From: JBHICC01 sp046759385
GTDB lineage: Bacteria; Pseudomonadota; Gammaproteobacteria; Acidiferrobacterales; SPGG2
Direction: 5' to 3'
DNA: 23,753 nt
NCBI GenBank assembly: GCA_046759385.1
Contig: JBHICC010000044.1
Span: forward strand, 1 to 23,753
In this document: piece by piece, positions 15,531 to 23,753 of the stretch
Layout: each line of letters starts with the position of its first letter
Position numbering within the stretch: the stretch's first letter is position 1
The notes under the pieces: model-generated
Database searches by the model: none
Told to the model about the DNA's origin: nothing
What the model saw: only the letters and a program-made list of their open reading frames with translations
Program-made: the position numbers and the translations under genes

Positions 15531-15900
15531 CTAAGCACCGGCTTCGGCAGCCCAAGTTTGAACATTTTTCACTTATTTATTCGTTCCGCTAGCCTACAGG
15601 GTTCGGGGCGATTGTTCAGCCCACTCGACTTCGGCCATGTCAGGCACTTCGTCGTTCCGCGTCACGCCGCCCACCCCTCTCGTTTCGCTAACAACGGGCT
15701 TGAACAGCAGCGCCAGGCGACGGTAGGCTGCGGGTCGGGTCCGTGTGTGGTCGGCGCCTCGGCGCACGCCAAGACGCAACCAATAAACGATAATAAGCAG
15801 CAGAGGGGTATTTACGTCAAACACATAACAATCGTATGGGATTGTCTTCCCTAGGGGCAGATCTCGGCCCAAGACATTCCCCAGCACGATATCGCGGACC
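15531..15900. other. Gene-poor stretch before the kinase gene
   Basis: No gene is supported here. A minus-strand open frame at 15594-15902 (102 codons) has one hydrophobic patch but no recognisable domain, and its start overlaps the kinase start codon. It may be decayed DNA left by the deletion of the MscS gene. No GTAAG iteron is present upstream of the kinase. Confidence 0.5.
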
Positions 15901-18222
15901 ATGACCCAAGACCAGCTAAACGTCCTGCCGCCGGATTACGAACTGCATTGGTATCGGATCGAACGCGTGCTCGGCCAAGGGGGGTTCGGCATCACTTATC
16001 TGGCGCGCGATAGCAATCTCGACCAATTGGTGGCGATCAAGGAGTATCTTCCGATCGAGTTTGCCGGCCGGGCGCCGGACAACACTGTTCAACCACGCTC
16101 GCAGGATCAGCAGGAAGGCTACGCGTGGGGGCTTGAGCGCTTCATCAGCGAGGCACAAACACTCGCGAAGTTCGATCACCCCAGCATCGTGCGTGTCTAC
16201 TCCGTCTTTGAACACAACAATACCGCCTACATGGTCATGCGTTATGAGCAAGGCGAGAACCTGCAAAGCCGGCTCGATCAGGGCAAGACCTTACATGAAG
16301 GGGCGTTGATGGCAATTCTGCTGCCGATTCTCGATGGACTGCAGGAGATCCACCAAGCCGGCTTTATCCACCGCGACATCAAGCCCGATAACATCTATAT
16401 CCGTGAGGACGGCTCACCGGTGTTATTAGATTTTGGGTCGGCACGTCTGGCCGTCGGCAAAGCGCGCACTTTAACTATACTAATCGCGCCCGGTTACGCG
16501 CCGTTCGAGCAATACTACAACAGCAGCGACGAACAAGGTCCCTGGACCGATATCTACTCGCTCGGCGCCACGCTCTACCGGGCGGTTGCTGGCGAACCCC
16601 CGCTAGACGCCATTGCCCGCAGCAAAGGTGTGCTCGGGAGCACGCAGGACGTTTTTGTCTCCGCCACCGAGGTCGGAAGGGGGCGTTATTCCCAGCGCTT
16701 CCTAGCGGCAATCGATCATGCGCTGGCCTTCAACGAGCGTGACCGTCCACAGACCATTGCCGACTGGCGAATAGAACTGGTCACTGGCGCCGCGCCGGAC
16801 GTCAACAACACGAGCGCCGCTAACCCATCGGAAGCCCCCGTCGATCGCACGCATCCGGCCGAGTCATCGGGCCAAGCCAAGGTAGCGGAACACTCGAGCA
16901 CGGTACAAGGTGAAATCGGCGTCGGTGAGCATAAGGTCGGTGTGTCTTTGTGGTTTCGCGTCGTAATTGCGGTTGCACTGCTCGTTGCGTTGCCGTTGCT
17001 CGGAATCGTTGTTTGGAACCAGTTCTTGGTCGTGCGGCCCGTGCCAGACAAGCCGCCAGAGGAAGAACAAGTCGCTGCGACGCCCCTGCCAGAAGACGCG
17101 GCAAAGGTAAGAGAGGCGGAGCGGTTAGCGAAGCTCGAGCAAGATCTGGCCGTACTGGAAAAGCAGATGGAGGAACGACGAAAGGCGGAGGTGGCCATCG
17201 CTGCACGCGAGAAGAAACTACGCGAAGAGGAAAAGCGGCTTAAGGAAGATCAGCAACGTTTAGATGAACAAAAGCGCAAAGCGGCGGCGGAGAAACGAAG
17301 GAAAGTCGCCGCCGCTCGCCAGCGCGAAGAAAAAATTTCACGCCTGCTAGCGGCGGCAGAAGCGGACTTGGCCGGTGGGCGGTTGAGCACACCCGTTGGC
17401 GACAACGCACTGGAAGGCTATCGCAACGTGCTTGCGCTTGACCCAGAAAACGTAAATGCCAAAGCAGGTCTAGCGCGCATCGTTGACCGTTACATCGGCT
17501 TTGCCAATCAAGCAACGGAGCGTCGCGCGTTCAACAAGGCGGAAGGCTATCTCGACAAAGCGGCTACGGTTGATCCGAATTCTGAAAAGGTGGCTAGCGC
17601 CCGCGCATATCTGGCCACCGAGAAGACAGCGTTTGAGCGAGAGCAGGTCGCCGTCGCGAAACCGGCAGTCCCGACTCCCGCAAGACCAACTCTAGAGGAG
17701 AGGCTCGCCAGCGCCATCGCCGCCTACAATGCACGTGACTACCCGGAAGCTTTTCGCGAGCTCAAACCTCTGGCTGATCAGGGCATTCCCGAGGCGAGCT
17801 ATCACGTCGGGGTGATGTACGACACGGGTAAGGGGGTAGCGCGGAGCGAGGCTGAAGCCTTTAAATGGTACCGCAAAGCTGCCGAGCAGAATCACAGCGA
17901 AGCTCAGAATTCGCTGGGCGTCATGTACGCGTCAGGAAGAGGCGTGCCGCGCAACGATGGTAAGGCATTCCAATGGTACCGTCGGGCGGCGGAGCGGTGT
18001 AATACCGATGCGCAAATCAATCTCGGTCGCATGTATGCGCAAGGCCGGGGGGTAACGCAAAGCGATTTTCAAGCCTATGCATGGTATAACGTGGCGGCGG
18101 AAGCAGGGAATAAGATTGCGAAAGAGCGCCGAGGCGCCATCGCAGAAAAACTACAAACTGTGGAGCGCGAACATGCACGCAAACTTTCGCGACGCTATGC
18201 GCACAAGTGCGACAAAACATAG
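15901..18222 (+). CDS. Membrane Ser/Thr protein kinase with coiled coil and Sel1 repeats
   Basis: Hanks-type kinase of 773 residues. The kinase domain (~17-290) has the Gly loop GQGGFG (25-30), Lys47 in VAIKEYLP, Glu84, HRDIKPDN (157-164) and DFG (177-179), followed by APGYAPFEQY. All key residues are present, so it should be active. A single membrane helix (VVIAVALLVALPLLGIVVW) lies near 355-373. A long charged coiled coil (EAERLAKLEQDLAVLEKQ ...) follows, then helical repeats and three Sel1-type repeats (EASYHVGVMYDTGKGVARSE) near the C-terminus. The extracytoplasmic part probably senses or binds partners. The start lacks a strong ribosome site. The 3' end overlaps the lipoprotein gene by 50 bases, implying coupled expression and a shared process. 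Confidence 0.93.
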   Translation: MTQDQLNVLPPDYELHWYRIERVLGQGGFGITYLARDSNLDQLVAIKEYLPIEFAGRAPDNTVQPRSQDQQEGYAWGLERFISEAQTLAKFDHPSIVRVYSVFEHNNTAYMVMRYEQGENLQSRLDQGKTLHEGALMAILLPILDGLQEIHQAGFIHRDIKPDNIYIREDGSPVLLDFGSARLAVGKARTLTILIAPGYAPFEQYYNSSDEQGPWTDIYSLGATLYRAVAGEPPLDAIARSKGVLGSTQDVFVSATEVGRGRYSQRFLAAIDHALAFNERDRPQTIADWRIELVTGAAPDVNNTSAANPSEAPVDRTHPAESSGQAKVAEHSSTVQGEIGVGEHKVGVSLWFRVVIAVALLVALPLLGIVVWNQFLVVRPVPDKPPEEEQVAATPLPEDAAKVREAERLAKLEQDLAVLEKQMEERRKAEVAIAAREKKLREEEKRLKEDQQRLDEQKRKAAAEKRRKVAAARQREEKISRLLAAAEADLAGGRLSTPVGDNALEGYRNVLALDPENVNAKAGLARIVDRYIGFANQATERRAFNKAEGYLDKAATVDPNSEKVASARAYLATEKTAFEREQVAVAKPAVPTPARPTLEERLASAIAAYNARDYPEAFRELKPLADQGIPEASYHVGVMYDTGKGVARSEAEAFKWYRKAAEQNHSEAQNSLGVMYASGRGVPRNDGKAFQWYRRAAERCNTDAQINLGRMYAQGRGVTQSDFQAYAWYNVAAEAGNKIAKERRGAIAEKLQTVEREHARKLSRRYAHKCDKT

Positions 18223-18814
18223 ATGTCGGTGGTCAATTTCGCTCGCGCCGCTTGCTTTAGGCGTTCTGCTTATCACGATCACCGGCTGCGTTACAGATGC
18301 CAAGAAGATAGAGGTCGTCCGCGCGATCAACAAGGACTTCCAGCAAGAGTATGAAAAGATCATATCGGAACAGGGCACCCGAGTATTCAAGGCAAGTGAA
18401 GCCCAAGCATTCGCGGCGATGGAATCGGCTTTACGAAAGCTCGGGATGACGATCGAGGCACAAGATTCCAGCGGAGGATATCTGGGCGCGTCTGCCCCTG
18501 CACCGACGCCGTTGAATCGAGAAGAATGGGAACGCGTGGAGGAAACCGATCGGCCGAGAATGCAAGAGATCGCGAGTAGAACCTTGGGCTTTCGGCCACC
18601 TATAAAGTTCGAACCAGCGGGCCTCGATATCGTCATCCACGTAACGACCCTTGAATTGTCACGGGGGGAGGTCGAAGTGTCGGCGACCATGCGCATGCGT
18701 GAGACCGCACCGCCTAAGACCGGCTACCCGAGACGCGAATACCCGCCCCCCACCGCTGTACGCATGGGGGTTGCAAAGTTCTGGTCAGCATTCGAGGCAG
18801 AGCTGAATCAATAG
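18173..18814 (+). CDS. Predicted lipoprotein of unknown function
   Basis: Protein of 213 residues with a signal peptide and lipobox (LLITITGC) placing the lipidated Cys at residue 39. ATG 18173 is chosen because GGAG (18162-18165) precedes it by seven bases. A second start at 18197 would shorten the leader. The mature part has a helix (ASEAQAFAAMESALRKLGM) and strands (LDIVIHVTTLELSRGEVEVSAT). No family is recognised. The gene overlaps the kinase 3' end, so the lipoprotein may interact with the kinase's periplasmic region. That is inference from context. Confidence 0.78.
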   Translation: MHANFRDAMRTSATKHRCRWSISLAPLALGVLLITITGCVTDAKKIEVVRAINKDFQQEYEKIISEQGTRVFKASEAQAFAAMESALRKLGMTIEAQDSSGGYLGASAPAPTPLNREEWERVEETDRPRMQEIASRTLGFRPPIKFEPAGLDIVIHVTTLELSRGEVEVSATMRMRETAPPKTGYPRREYPPPTAVRMGVAKFWSAFEAELNQ

Positions 18815-18837
18815 TTCGTGGTCGATGGCGTCCTCTA

Positions 18838-21800
18838 TCAAGAACCTCTAATCGATTCGTAGATCGCGGTTGTCTCCGGTGACGGGTTTGCTCGTAGCAA
18901 CGCGGAGAAGGTCTTGCGGCAGCGGTCATAAACCTCCAGAGCCTCCGGGCTGCGGCCCTGTTTTTGGTAGAACGTCATTAGCTGGCGGTAAAGTCCCTCA
19001 CACAGGCTATCCGCTTCGATACCGCGCTCGTAGTAGTCCGCTACCTTTTCCAACTGCTCAGATTCCTCCCAACAGCGACTGAGCTTGTTCATGTAGCGCA
19101 GAAACTTGCTGCGTGAGTGCTCGCGGAAGGCGATGTAGCAAGCTCGATCAGACTCGTCCTCAAGGAATGGTCCCTGATAAAGCTGCAGCAGTTGGTCTGC
19201 AAGTAGGCTTGGCTGACTCTCCTTGATCGGCTTGGGTGCCTCGGTCAGCTCGGCATCCAATCGCGCAAGTAACTGGTCAAAAGCCCAAGTGTCGACCCAA
19301 AAGTAACTCGGATTCAAAGTGACTCGCCCGTCCTGCAGAATCACCGATTCGTCGACTCCGAGCAGCCGCCTCAATCTATGCAGAGTAGACGTAAACGAGG
19401 CGTGTGCGTAATCACCATCCACATGGGGCCACAAGGTCTCTGCCAACTGCTCCGCTCGAACCTCCTTGCCACCCAAAGCAATCAGGACCTTTAGCAGCTC
19501 AAGCGGGCGGCTTTGGGTCTTGCCGGCGAAGGTCTGTAGCTGGTCGTCTTTCAGCAGGCGGAACTTACCTAAGGTAAACAGCTTGAAGGGCCACGGCCAC
19601 GCAACCACGCCTGAAGATTCGCCGACGGGGCTTAGACGACGCGCGCGAATTAGATGTAGGACATACTCTTCCTCGATTCCTTCCGCTAGCGCATGCGCAC
19701 ACAACTGTGCCATCACTTTCGGTCGCCACCAGAGAACGTGCGTGAAACCGTGTTCACGCCCAAGCTCCATGGCAACACGCAGTTCTTTTAACTCGGCGTC
19801 GTGTCGCCCTCCCTGTAACGCGACTTCTGCCGACGTCAGGTGCATCATAAACTCGAGCAATCGGCTGTTCATGTTGTTGAGGATGCCGTTTACCCGCCGA
19901 AGCTGCGCCTGACCCTTGCGTTCCTCGCCGTTGGCTGCCAAGACTTGCGCCCACCCGAGTCGGCACAGCACTTCGTAGAACGGACTCCCAACTTCCAGTG
20001 AGGTAGTCAACGCGATTCGCTGATGTTGATAGGCGCTCACCGGATCATCCTGCAGTAAAGCACGCCAGGCTGATAACGAGTGGTAAAGACAGCGACCCAG
20101 GCGCCGTGAGCGAGCCAACCCTGACTCCATCTCCTTCAGCAATCGCTCCGAAGCCTCCAGGTCGCCGATCTCGAGATGGACCGCCACCCCGAGCGCGAGC
20201 AACTGGTCGCCCCAGACCTGTACACCATGGCTTCGTGATATTTCCAGTCCCTGCTCGACCGCGCGCCGACACGCATCGTGTTCACCTACGAGCATGTGGT
20301 ACATCGCTTCGACGTACTTCAGGTTGGCAAGGGCCAGCGACGACACGTCACTGCTTTGCGCTAAGCTACGCAGAGAATCGATCGTATCGCGCGCTCTCGA
20401 ATAGTCGCCACCCCACATGCTATGCGTCGCAACCAGAGGTTCGATCAACATTCTAAGCTTCGGATCGTCGCTCGATTGCGAGACAGCTTGAGCCCGCTCA
20501 AGCCAATGCTCGAATTCGGGGTGGTTCAATGTGCGCAACACCAGGCACATGAATACGCTGCGTGTGACGTGAGTCTCTACGTCGCGCGCGCTTGCGTCGG
20601 TATATGTTTTCCACAGCGTCTCCAAAGTCTGTCGCCAGCGGTCGAGTAAACTGAGGTCATCGAATTCGTGGAGAACAGAGTCGATGACGCCGCAACAAGC
20701 GAGAATCAGACCCCGATGGTCTTTGTCGTCTTGAGACTCGAAAAGCTGGTAGGCCTGCTCGAAAAGTCGCCGACCTTCGCGCGGAGCGGAGTGAAAACGG
20801 CCGGCGCCTTGCCAGTATACCAACCACGGATTGCCCTGGAGGACCTTCAACGGGAGATCGTCGAGCCATCCTGCAAGTGTCTCGCCTCTACCCTGGTCCA
20901 ACATCTCTGACGCGTAGCTCAGAATCATCGGGACCACCTGTTCCCAGTCTCCGGATTCGAGGAGCAGCGCGACAGCGTCATCGACTTGACCGTATTGCTC
21001 TAGCAGGACCGCTGCCTTGCGACGCAGTTCAGCGCGTTCGTCGTCAGGGTAGGTTTCCTGTGCTCTGGCTAACAAAAATTCCCGAAACAACGGGTGGAAC
21101 TGATACACGGGTTCACCCGGCGCCTGGCTTTCGGTCACGAAGTAGTCGTTACGGGCCAAGTTCAGGAGTAGACCGTCCGCTTGATGATGCTCCGAGAGCT
21201 GTTTAGCAGCGCTTGCCGTCATCCGGGGCACACAGGCGCTACGAAGCAGAAACTGTTGGGTTTCCGGTTCGAACTTTTCGAAGATCTCGCCCGCCAGATA
21301 ATCGAAGATCACTTGTGGCGTAAAGGATGTCGGTGGCTCGGCCACCGTGCCAATCATCTTCGTGTGCTCCAGCATCAGGACAGCGCCGGCAGCCCAGCCT
21401 TGAGTCTTGTCGTAAACCTGCTCGAGAGTCTCCTCGGGTATGCGTTCGCCACGCACGCGCGCTATTCCCTCGAGCTCCTCGCTGGTCAAGCGCAAGTCAT
21501 TCCAGCCAATGACCTGCATCTTCTGATTCGCCCGAAAACGCGCCATGTTCGAAGGTGGGTCTACGCGGCTAATAATAATCACGCAGCCCCCTTTCGGGAT
21601 TTCCGCCAACCCGGCAACGAGGACTTCGTGGAACTTCGACTGCAGCGGCGCCTCCTGACAGTTGTCGAATACGAGCGCGAAAGGTTTTTTCAACCCATTG
21701 TACAGCTCGCGAAAGTATCCTCGGGCGAAAGCCACGACATCACCGCTGTACTCCGCCGACATCACGGGTAGGGGCTTTCGGTCATCTTTACCATGTTTAG

Positions 21801-22110
21801 CCGCCGCCTGGCCCATGTAATAGAAGAACGTTGCGACATCGCTGTCGTCTTGATCAACCTGATACCAGAGGTGGTCCACCTTGCGAACTTCGAGGTAGTT
21901 GGAAACGAGCGTGGTCTTACCTGACCCCGGCGGTCCGACGACCCAGGTAATGGACCGTTCGTTTCCTTGGTCCAGCAACGCAAACAATCGCTCTCTCCGT
22001 AGAACGGTCGTCAGGCTGGGCCGAGTGGTTTTGGCCAGGCTGATAGTCGGCTGTGCCATGACGGCTACCTTACCACCGATGGTGGGAACCTTACTTTTCA
22101 GCGCAGTCAT
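18838..22110 (-). CDS. STAND ATPase transcriptional regulator with SARP-type winged helix and BTAD domain
   Basis: Transcriptional regulator of 1090 residues. The N-terminal MalT-like STAND ATPase has Walker A GPPGSGKTT (59-67) and Walker B FALVFDN (144-150). A long helical TPR-like arm spans ~350-800. The C-terminal quarter holds an OmpR/SARP-type winged helix (from ~845, FTLGKFRLLKDD ... RPLELLKVLIALGG ... FTSTLHRLRRLLG), then a BTAD domain (~940-1090, EALEVYDRCRKTFSALL). In MalT-like proteins the DNA-binding part is LuxR-type, so here the output domain has been exchanged. ATP and ligand binding probably drive oligomerisation. The start is ATG 22110, with 22059 (AAGG upstream) an alternative. 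A GTAAG iteron on its own strand lies 136 bases upstream, suggesting autoregulation. Confidence 0.93.
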   Translation of the reverse strand: MTALKSKVPTIGGKVAVMAQPTISLAKTTRPSLTTVLRRERLFALLDQGNERSITWVVGPPGSGKTTLVSNYLEVRKVDHLWYQVDQDDSDVATFFYYMGQAAAKHGKDDRKPLPVMSAEYSGDVVAFARGYFRELYNGLKKPFALVFDNCQEAPLQSKFHEVLVAGLAEIPKGGCVIIISRVDPPSNMARFRANQKMQVIGWNDLRLTSEELEGIARVRGERIPEETLEQVYDKTQGWAAGAVLMLEHTKMIGTVAEPPTSFTPQVIFDYLAGEIFEKFEPETQQFLLRSACVPRMTASAAKQLSEHHQADGLLLNLARNDYFVTESQAPGEPVYQFHPLFREFLLARAQETYPDDERAELRRKAAVLLEQYGQVDDAVALLLESGDWEQVVPMILSYASEMLDQGRGETLAGWLDDLPLKVLQGNPWLVYWQGAGRFHSAPREGRRLFEQAYQLFESQDDKDHRGLILACCGVIDSVLHEFDDLSLLDRWRQTLETLWKTYTDASARDVETHVTRSVFMCLVLRTLNHPEFEHWLERAQAVSQSSDDPKLRMLIEPLVATHSMWGGDYSRARDTIDSLRSLAQSSDVSSLALANLKYVEAMYHMLVGEHDACRRAVEQGLEISRSHGVQVWGDQLLALGVAVHLEIGDLEASERLLKEMESGLARSRRLGRCLYHSLSAWRALLQDDPVSAYQHQRIALTTSLEVGSPFYEVLCRLGWAQVLAANGEERKGQAQLRRVNGILNNMNSRLLEFMMHLTSAEVALQGGRHDAELKELRVAMELGREHGFTHVLWWRPKVMAQLCAHALAEGIEEEYVLHLIRARRLSPVGESSGVVAWPWPFKLFTLGKFRLLKDDQLQTFAGKTQSRPLELLKVLIALGGKEVRAEQLAETLWPHVDGDYAHASFTSTLHRLRRLLGVDESVILQDGRVTLNPSYFWVDTWAFDQLLARLDAELTEAPKPIKESQPSLLADQLLQLYQGPFLEDESDRACYIAFREHSRSKFLRYMNKLSRCWEESEQLEKVADYYERGIEADSLCEGLYRQLMTFYQKQGRSPEALEVYDRCRKTFSALLRANPSPETTAIYESIRGS

Positions 22111-22245
22111 CGTATCTCAATCCACACAGATGCGGGTAGTAAATTGCCGCGTGAAGACGCTGCTCCTATCCTGCAGACGCCTCGTCCCCACACTGCACGT
22201 AGGGTCAACATAGCTCACCCAGGACTCCAGTCTGCATCTACTGGA

Positions 22246-22261
22246 CTTACAAATGGCTTAC
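22246..22261 (-). promoter_or_regulatory. GTAAG direct repeat upstream of the SARP-type regulator
   Basis: On the minus strand the sequence reads CTGTAAGCCATTTGTAAGTCC, with GTAAG at 22261-22257 and 22250-22246, again exactly 11 bp apart. The orientation is the same as the regulator gene, whose ATG is 136 bases downstream. It also lies 109 bases before the divergent acyltransferase start. Confidence 0.55.
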
Positions 22262-22369
22262 AGATTCGCGGCGGTCGCCTTTTGGCGTTGCTGTGCGATT
22301 TTTCGCGCGCTAGATTAGTCTGCACTGAACCACCGATCGTGCCTTTATCGGTGCGGAGGTGAGAGAGAC

Positions 22370-23753
22370 TTGGGCAGTCCTGATCTCATCGAAGGGCAGA
22401 CGGCCCCCGGCGGTCGCGAAACATTACTACAACGGGGATGGTGTCTCTTTTGCGGCCTGCTGGTACGTATTTTTTGCGGCCGCTGCGAGGCACAGGGATT
22501 CAGGCACCTCCCAACCCGGGGTCCAGTCCTTCTTTGTGCGAACCACCCCAACTCAGCGCTTGACGCGATCACCATCCAGGCGGTCTGTCCGCGTTTGATC
22601 CACCCGCTTGCTAAGTCGGGCTTGTTCGAAAACCCGCTCGCACGCCCATGGCTAAGGCTTATGCAAGCCGTGCCTATGTACCGCCGTCAGGATCCCGGTG
22701 TAGACACCGCCCGTAATATCGACTCTTTCGCGGCATGCTACGAGCTGTTCGTTAGTGGCGGGGTGCTCCTTATCTTTCCGGAAGGCACAACGCATTCTGA
22801 TCCGCGCCTGCGTGAGCTTCGCACCGGTGCAGCCCGCATTGCTCTTGGCAGCATCGAGAGCACAGGCACTGCGCCGATGATCTTCCCGGTTGGTGTCAAC
22901 TTCAGCGAGAAAGGCACGTGGCGCAGTGATGTCTTCGTCAAGATGGGCGAGGCGATCGACCTAAAGCCCTTGCCCGGGGAAGATCAGCAAAAGACAGTTC
23001 GACGGCTAACAGGCCTCATCGAACAAGGGCTTAATGCTGTCACCTTAAGTGCCGATACTTTGGAAGAACTTCAATTATCACGCCGATTGGAACGATTTTT
23101 CGCGATGCGTCGCGGCCGCTACGATGAACGCACTCTGGCACATCACTTCCGCGTTCAACGAAAATTGATCGGATGGCAACGCACGCTTCGTGAGCGAGAG
23201 CCCAAGCGCGTGGCCGAGCTCAGCCGGCGCCTCGATCGCTTCGAACGCCTGTGTAGGCGCCTTGGCATTCATGACTACCAACTGACCCTTAGTTACCGAT
23301 TTTCAGTGATTGCGCGTTTCGTTTTGCACGCACTGATCGTTTTGCTCGTTTTCATACCGCTTGGCGTTTGGGGTTGGATAAATAGCGCAATTCCTTACAA
23401 CCTCACGCGCGTCCTCGTGGCGCGCCTGGCGACAGGGCTGCATGACCGTGACTTCTGGAGGATGGCGGTTGCGGTGGGTGCCTACACGGTCGCGTGGGGC
23501 GCGCAAACCGCTATCGTTGCCTGGTTGTTCGGGGCCGTGCCAGCCGTTATCTATCTGCTTAGCCTGCCAATCATTTTTGCGGTGGCGATGATGCTTGAGC
23601 GGCAACGAAACTGGATCATCGAAAACATGCAGGCGTTCTTTCTTTTCATGCGCAAAAGAAAATTGCGAGCGCATCTCCTGAAGCGCCGCCGGGCATTGGA
23701 AACAGAGCTTGCGCGAATGATCCGCCTGCTGAGGCGCCCCCTTCCGAGCCCGT
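22370..23753 (+). CDS. PlsC-type glycerolipid acyltransferase (3' end cut by window edge)
   Basis: Membrane acyltransferase of at least 461 residues, continuing beyond the window. The catalytic motif is NHPNSALDA (His-x5-Asp, as in yeast Gpt2/Sct1-type enzymes, not the usual His-x4-Asp). The substrate-binding motif is FPEGTTHSDP, with PMIFPVGVNF further on. A helical linker and at least two C-terminal membrane segments follow (FVLHALIVLLVFIPLGVWGW and VPAVIYLLSLPIIFAVAMML). The likely role is transfer of an acyl group to glycerol-3-phosphate or a lysolipid. The catalytic His lies upstream of any in-frame ATG, so a non-ATG start is needed. TTG 22370 with GGAGG at 22355-22359 is favoured. It is divergent from the SARP-type regulator. 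Confidence 0.88.
   Translation, partial: MGSPDLIEGQTAPGGRETLLQRGWCLFCGLLVRIFCGRCEAQGFRHLPTRGPVLLCANHPNSALDAITIQAVCPRLIHPLAKSGLFENPLARPWLRLMQAVPMYRRQDPGVDTARNIDSFAACYELFVSGGVLLIFPEGTTHSDPRLRELRTGAARIALGSIESTGTAPMIFPVGVNFSEKGTWRSDVFVKMGEAIDLKPLPGEDQQKTVRRLTGLIEQGLNAVTLSADTLEELQLSRRLERFFAMRRGRYDERTLAHHFRVQRKLIGWQRTLREREPKRVAELSRRLDRFERLCRRLGIHDYQLTLSYRFSVIARFVLHALIVLLVFIPLGVWGWINSAIPYNLTRVLVARLATGLHDRDFWRMAVAVGAYTVAWGAQTAIVAWLFGAVPAVIYLLSLPIIFAVAMMLERQRNWIIENMQAFFLFMRKRKLRAHLLKRRRALETELARMIRLLRRPLPSP

Noticed and set aside
15594..15902. Minus-strand open frame of 102 codons before the kinase gene
   Set aside because: It has no recognisable domain and no ribosome site, its start overlaps the kinase start codon, and it sits next to an MscS relic. 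More likely decayed DNA.
22068..22094. Two further CCTTAC copies inside the start of the regulator gene
   Set aside because: Their spacing is 21 bases, not a multiple of 11, and they lie within coding sequence. Not counted as an iteron.
22359..22598. Plus-strand GTG-started open frame overlapping the acyltransferase start
   Set aside because: The neighbouring frame encodes clear PlsC motifs, so this is a shadow frame.
1..23753. CRISPR array, tRNA, rRNA, transposase or phage genes
   Set aside because: Looked for on both strands. No regularly spaced repeats of CRISPR length, cloverleaf or transposase motifs were seen.

Overview
The window looks like a chromosomal segment of a gammaproteobacterium, probably an uncultured or environmental one. 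The GC content is moderate, by eye somewhat above 50%. The gene set is typical of that class: a GcvA-like LysR regulator, a BepA-like M48 protease, GloA, ZntB, a YqfA/hemolysin III protein, two DUF1127 proteins and an outer-membrane barrel ending in Phe. I see no rRNA, tRNA, phage, transposase or CRISPR array. Both ends are cut: a LysR gene leaves at the left edge and an acyltransferase at the right edge.

Layout. At 1-1150 a LysR-type regulator (minus, truncated) diverges from a small DUF1127 protein. At 1150-1734 there is a gene-poor stretch with several hairpins and an 11-bp iteron. At 1735-3970 an M48 metalloprotease overlaps a secreted protein of unknown function. At 3983-6024 a six-helix membrane protein (minus) diverges from an outer-membrane beta-barrel. 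At 6025-6342 there is an intergenic repeat block. At 6343-9390 a minus-strand operon runs cyclase-TolB-TPR, DM13, gloA. At 9548 there is a small secreted protein. At 10016-12289 a minus-strand set runs DUF1127, GNAT, FAD-linked oxidase. At 12290-12644 a gene-poor stretch carries three copies of the same iteron ahead of a secreted protein of unknown function (12645). At 13588-15322 zntB and a TrhA-type PAQR protein diverge. At 15366-15530 lies a remnant of an MscS channel. At 15901-18814 a Ser/Thr kinase with Sel1 repeats overlaps a lipoprotein gene. At 18838-22110 is a 1090-residue STAND ATPase carrying a SARP-type winged helix and BTAD domain. A PlsC-type acyltransferase diverges from it.

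The most interesting signal is a set of GTAAG direct repeats spaced exactly 11 bp. They occur ahead of the M48 protease (1685-1700), ahead of the secreted protein at 12645 (12545-12571, three copies) and ahead of the SARP-type regulator (22246-22261, on its own strand). An 18-base stretch is identical at the first two loci. Direct repeats at 11-bp pitch are the known site format of OmpR/SARP-type winged helices. I therefore infer a local, autoregulated regulon controlled by the 1090-residue protein and directed at envelope functions. The kinase, the lipoprotein, the cyclase and the paired periplasmic proteins suggest an envelope-signalling neighbourhood, but that link is inference.
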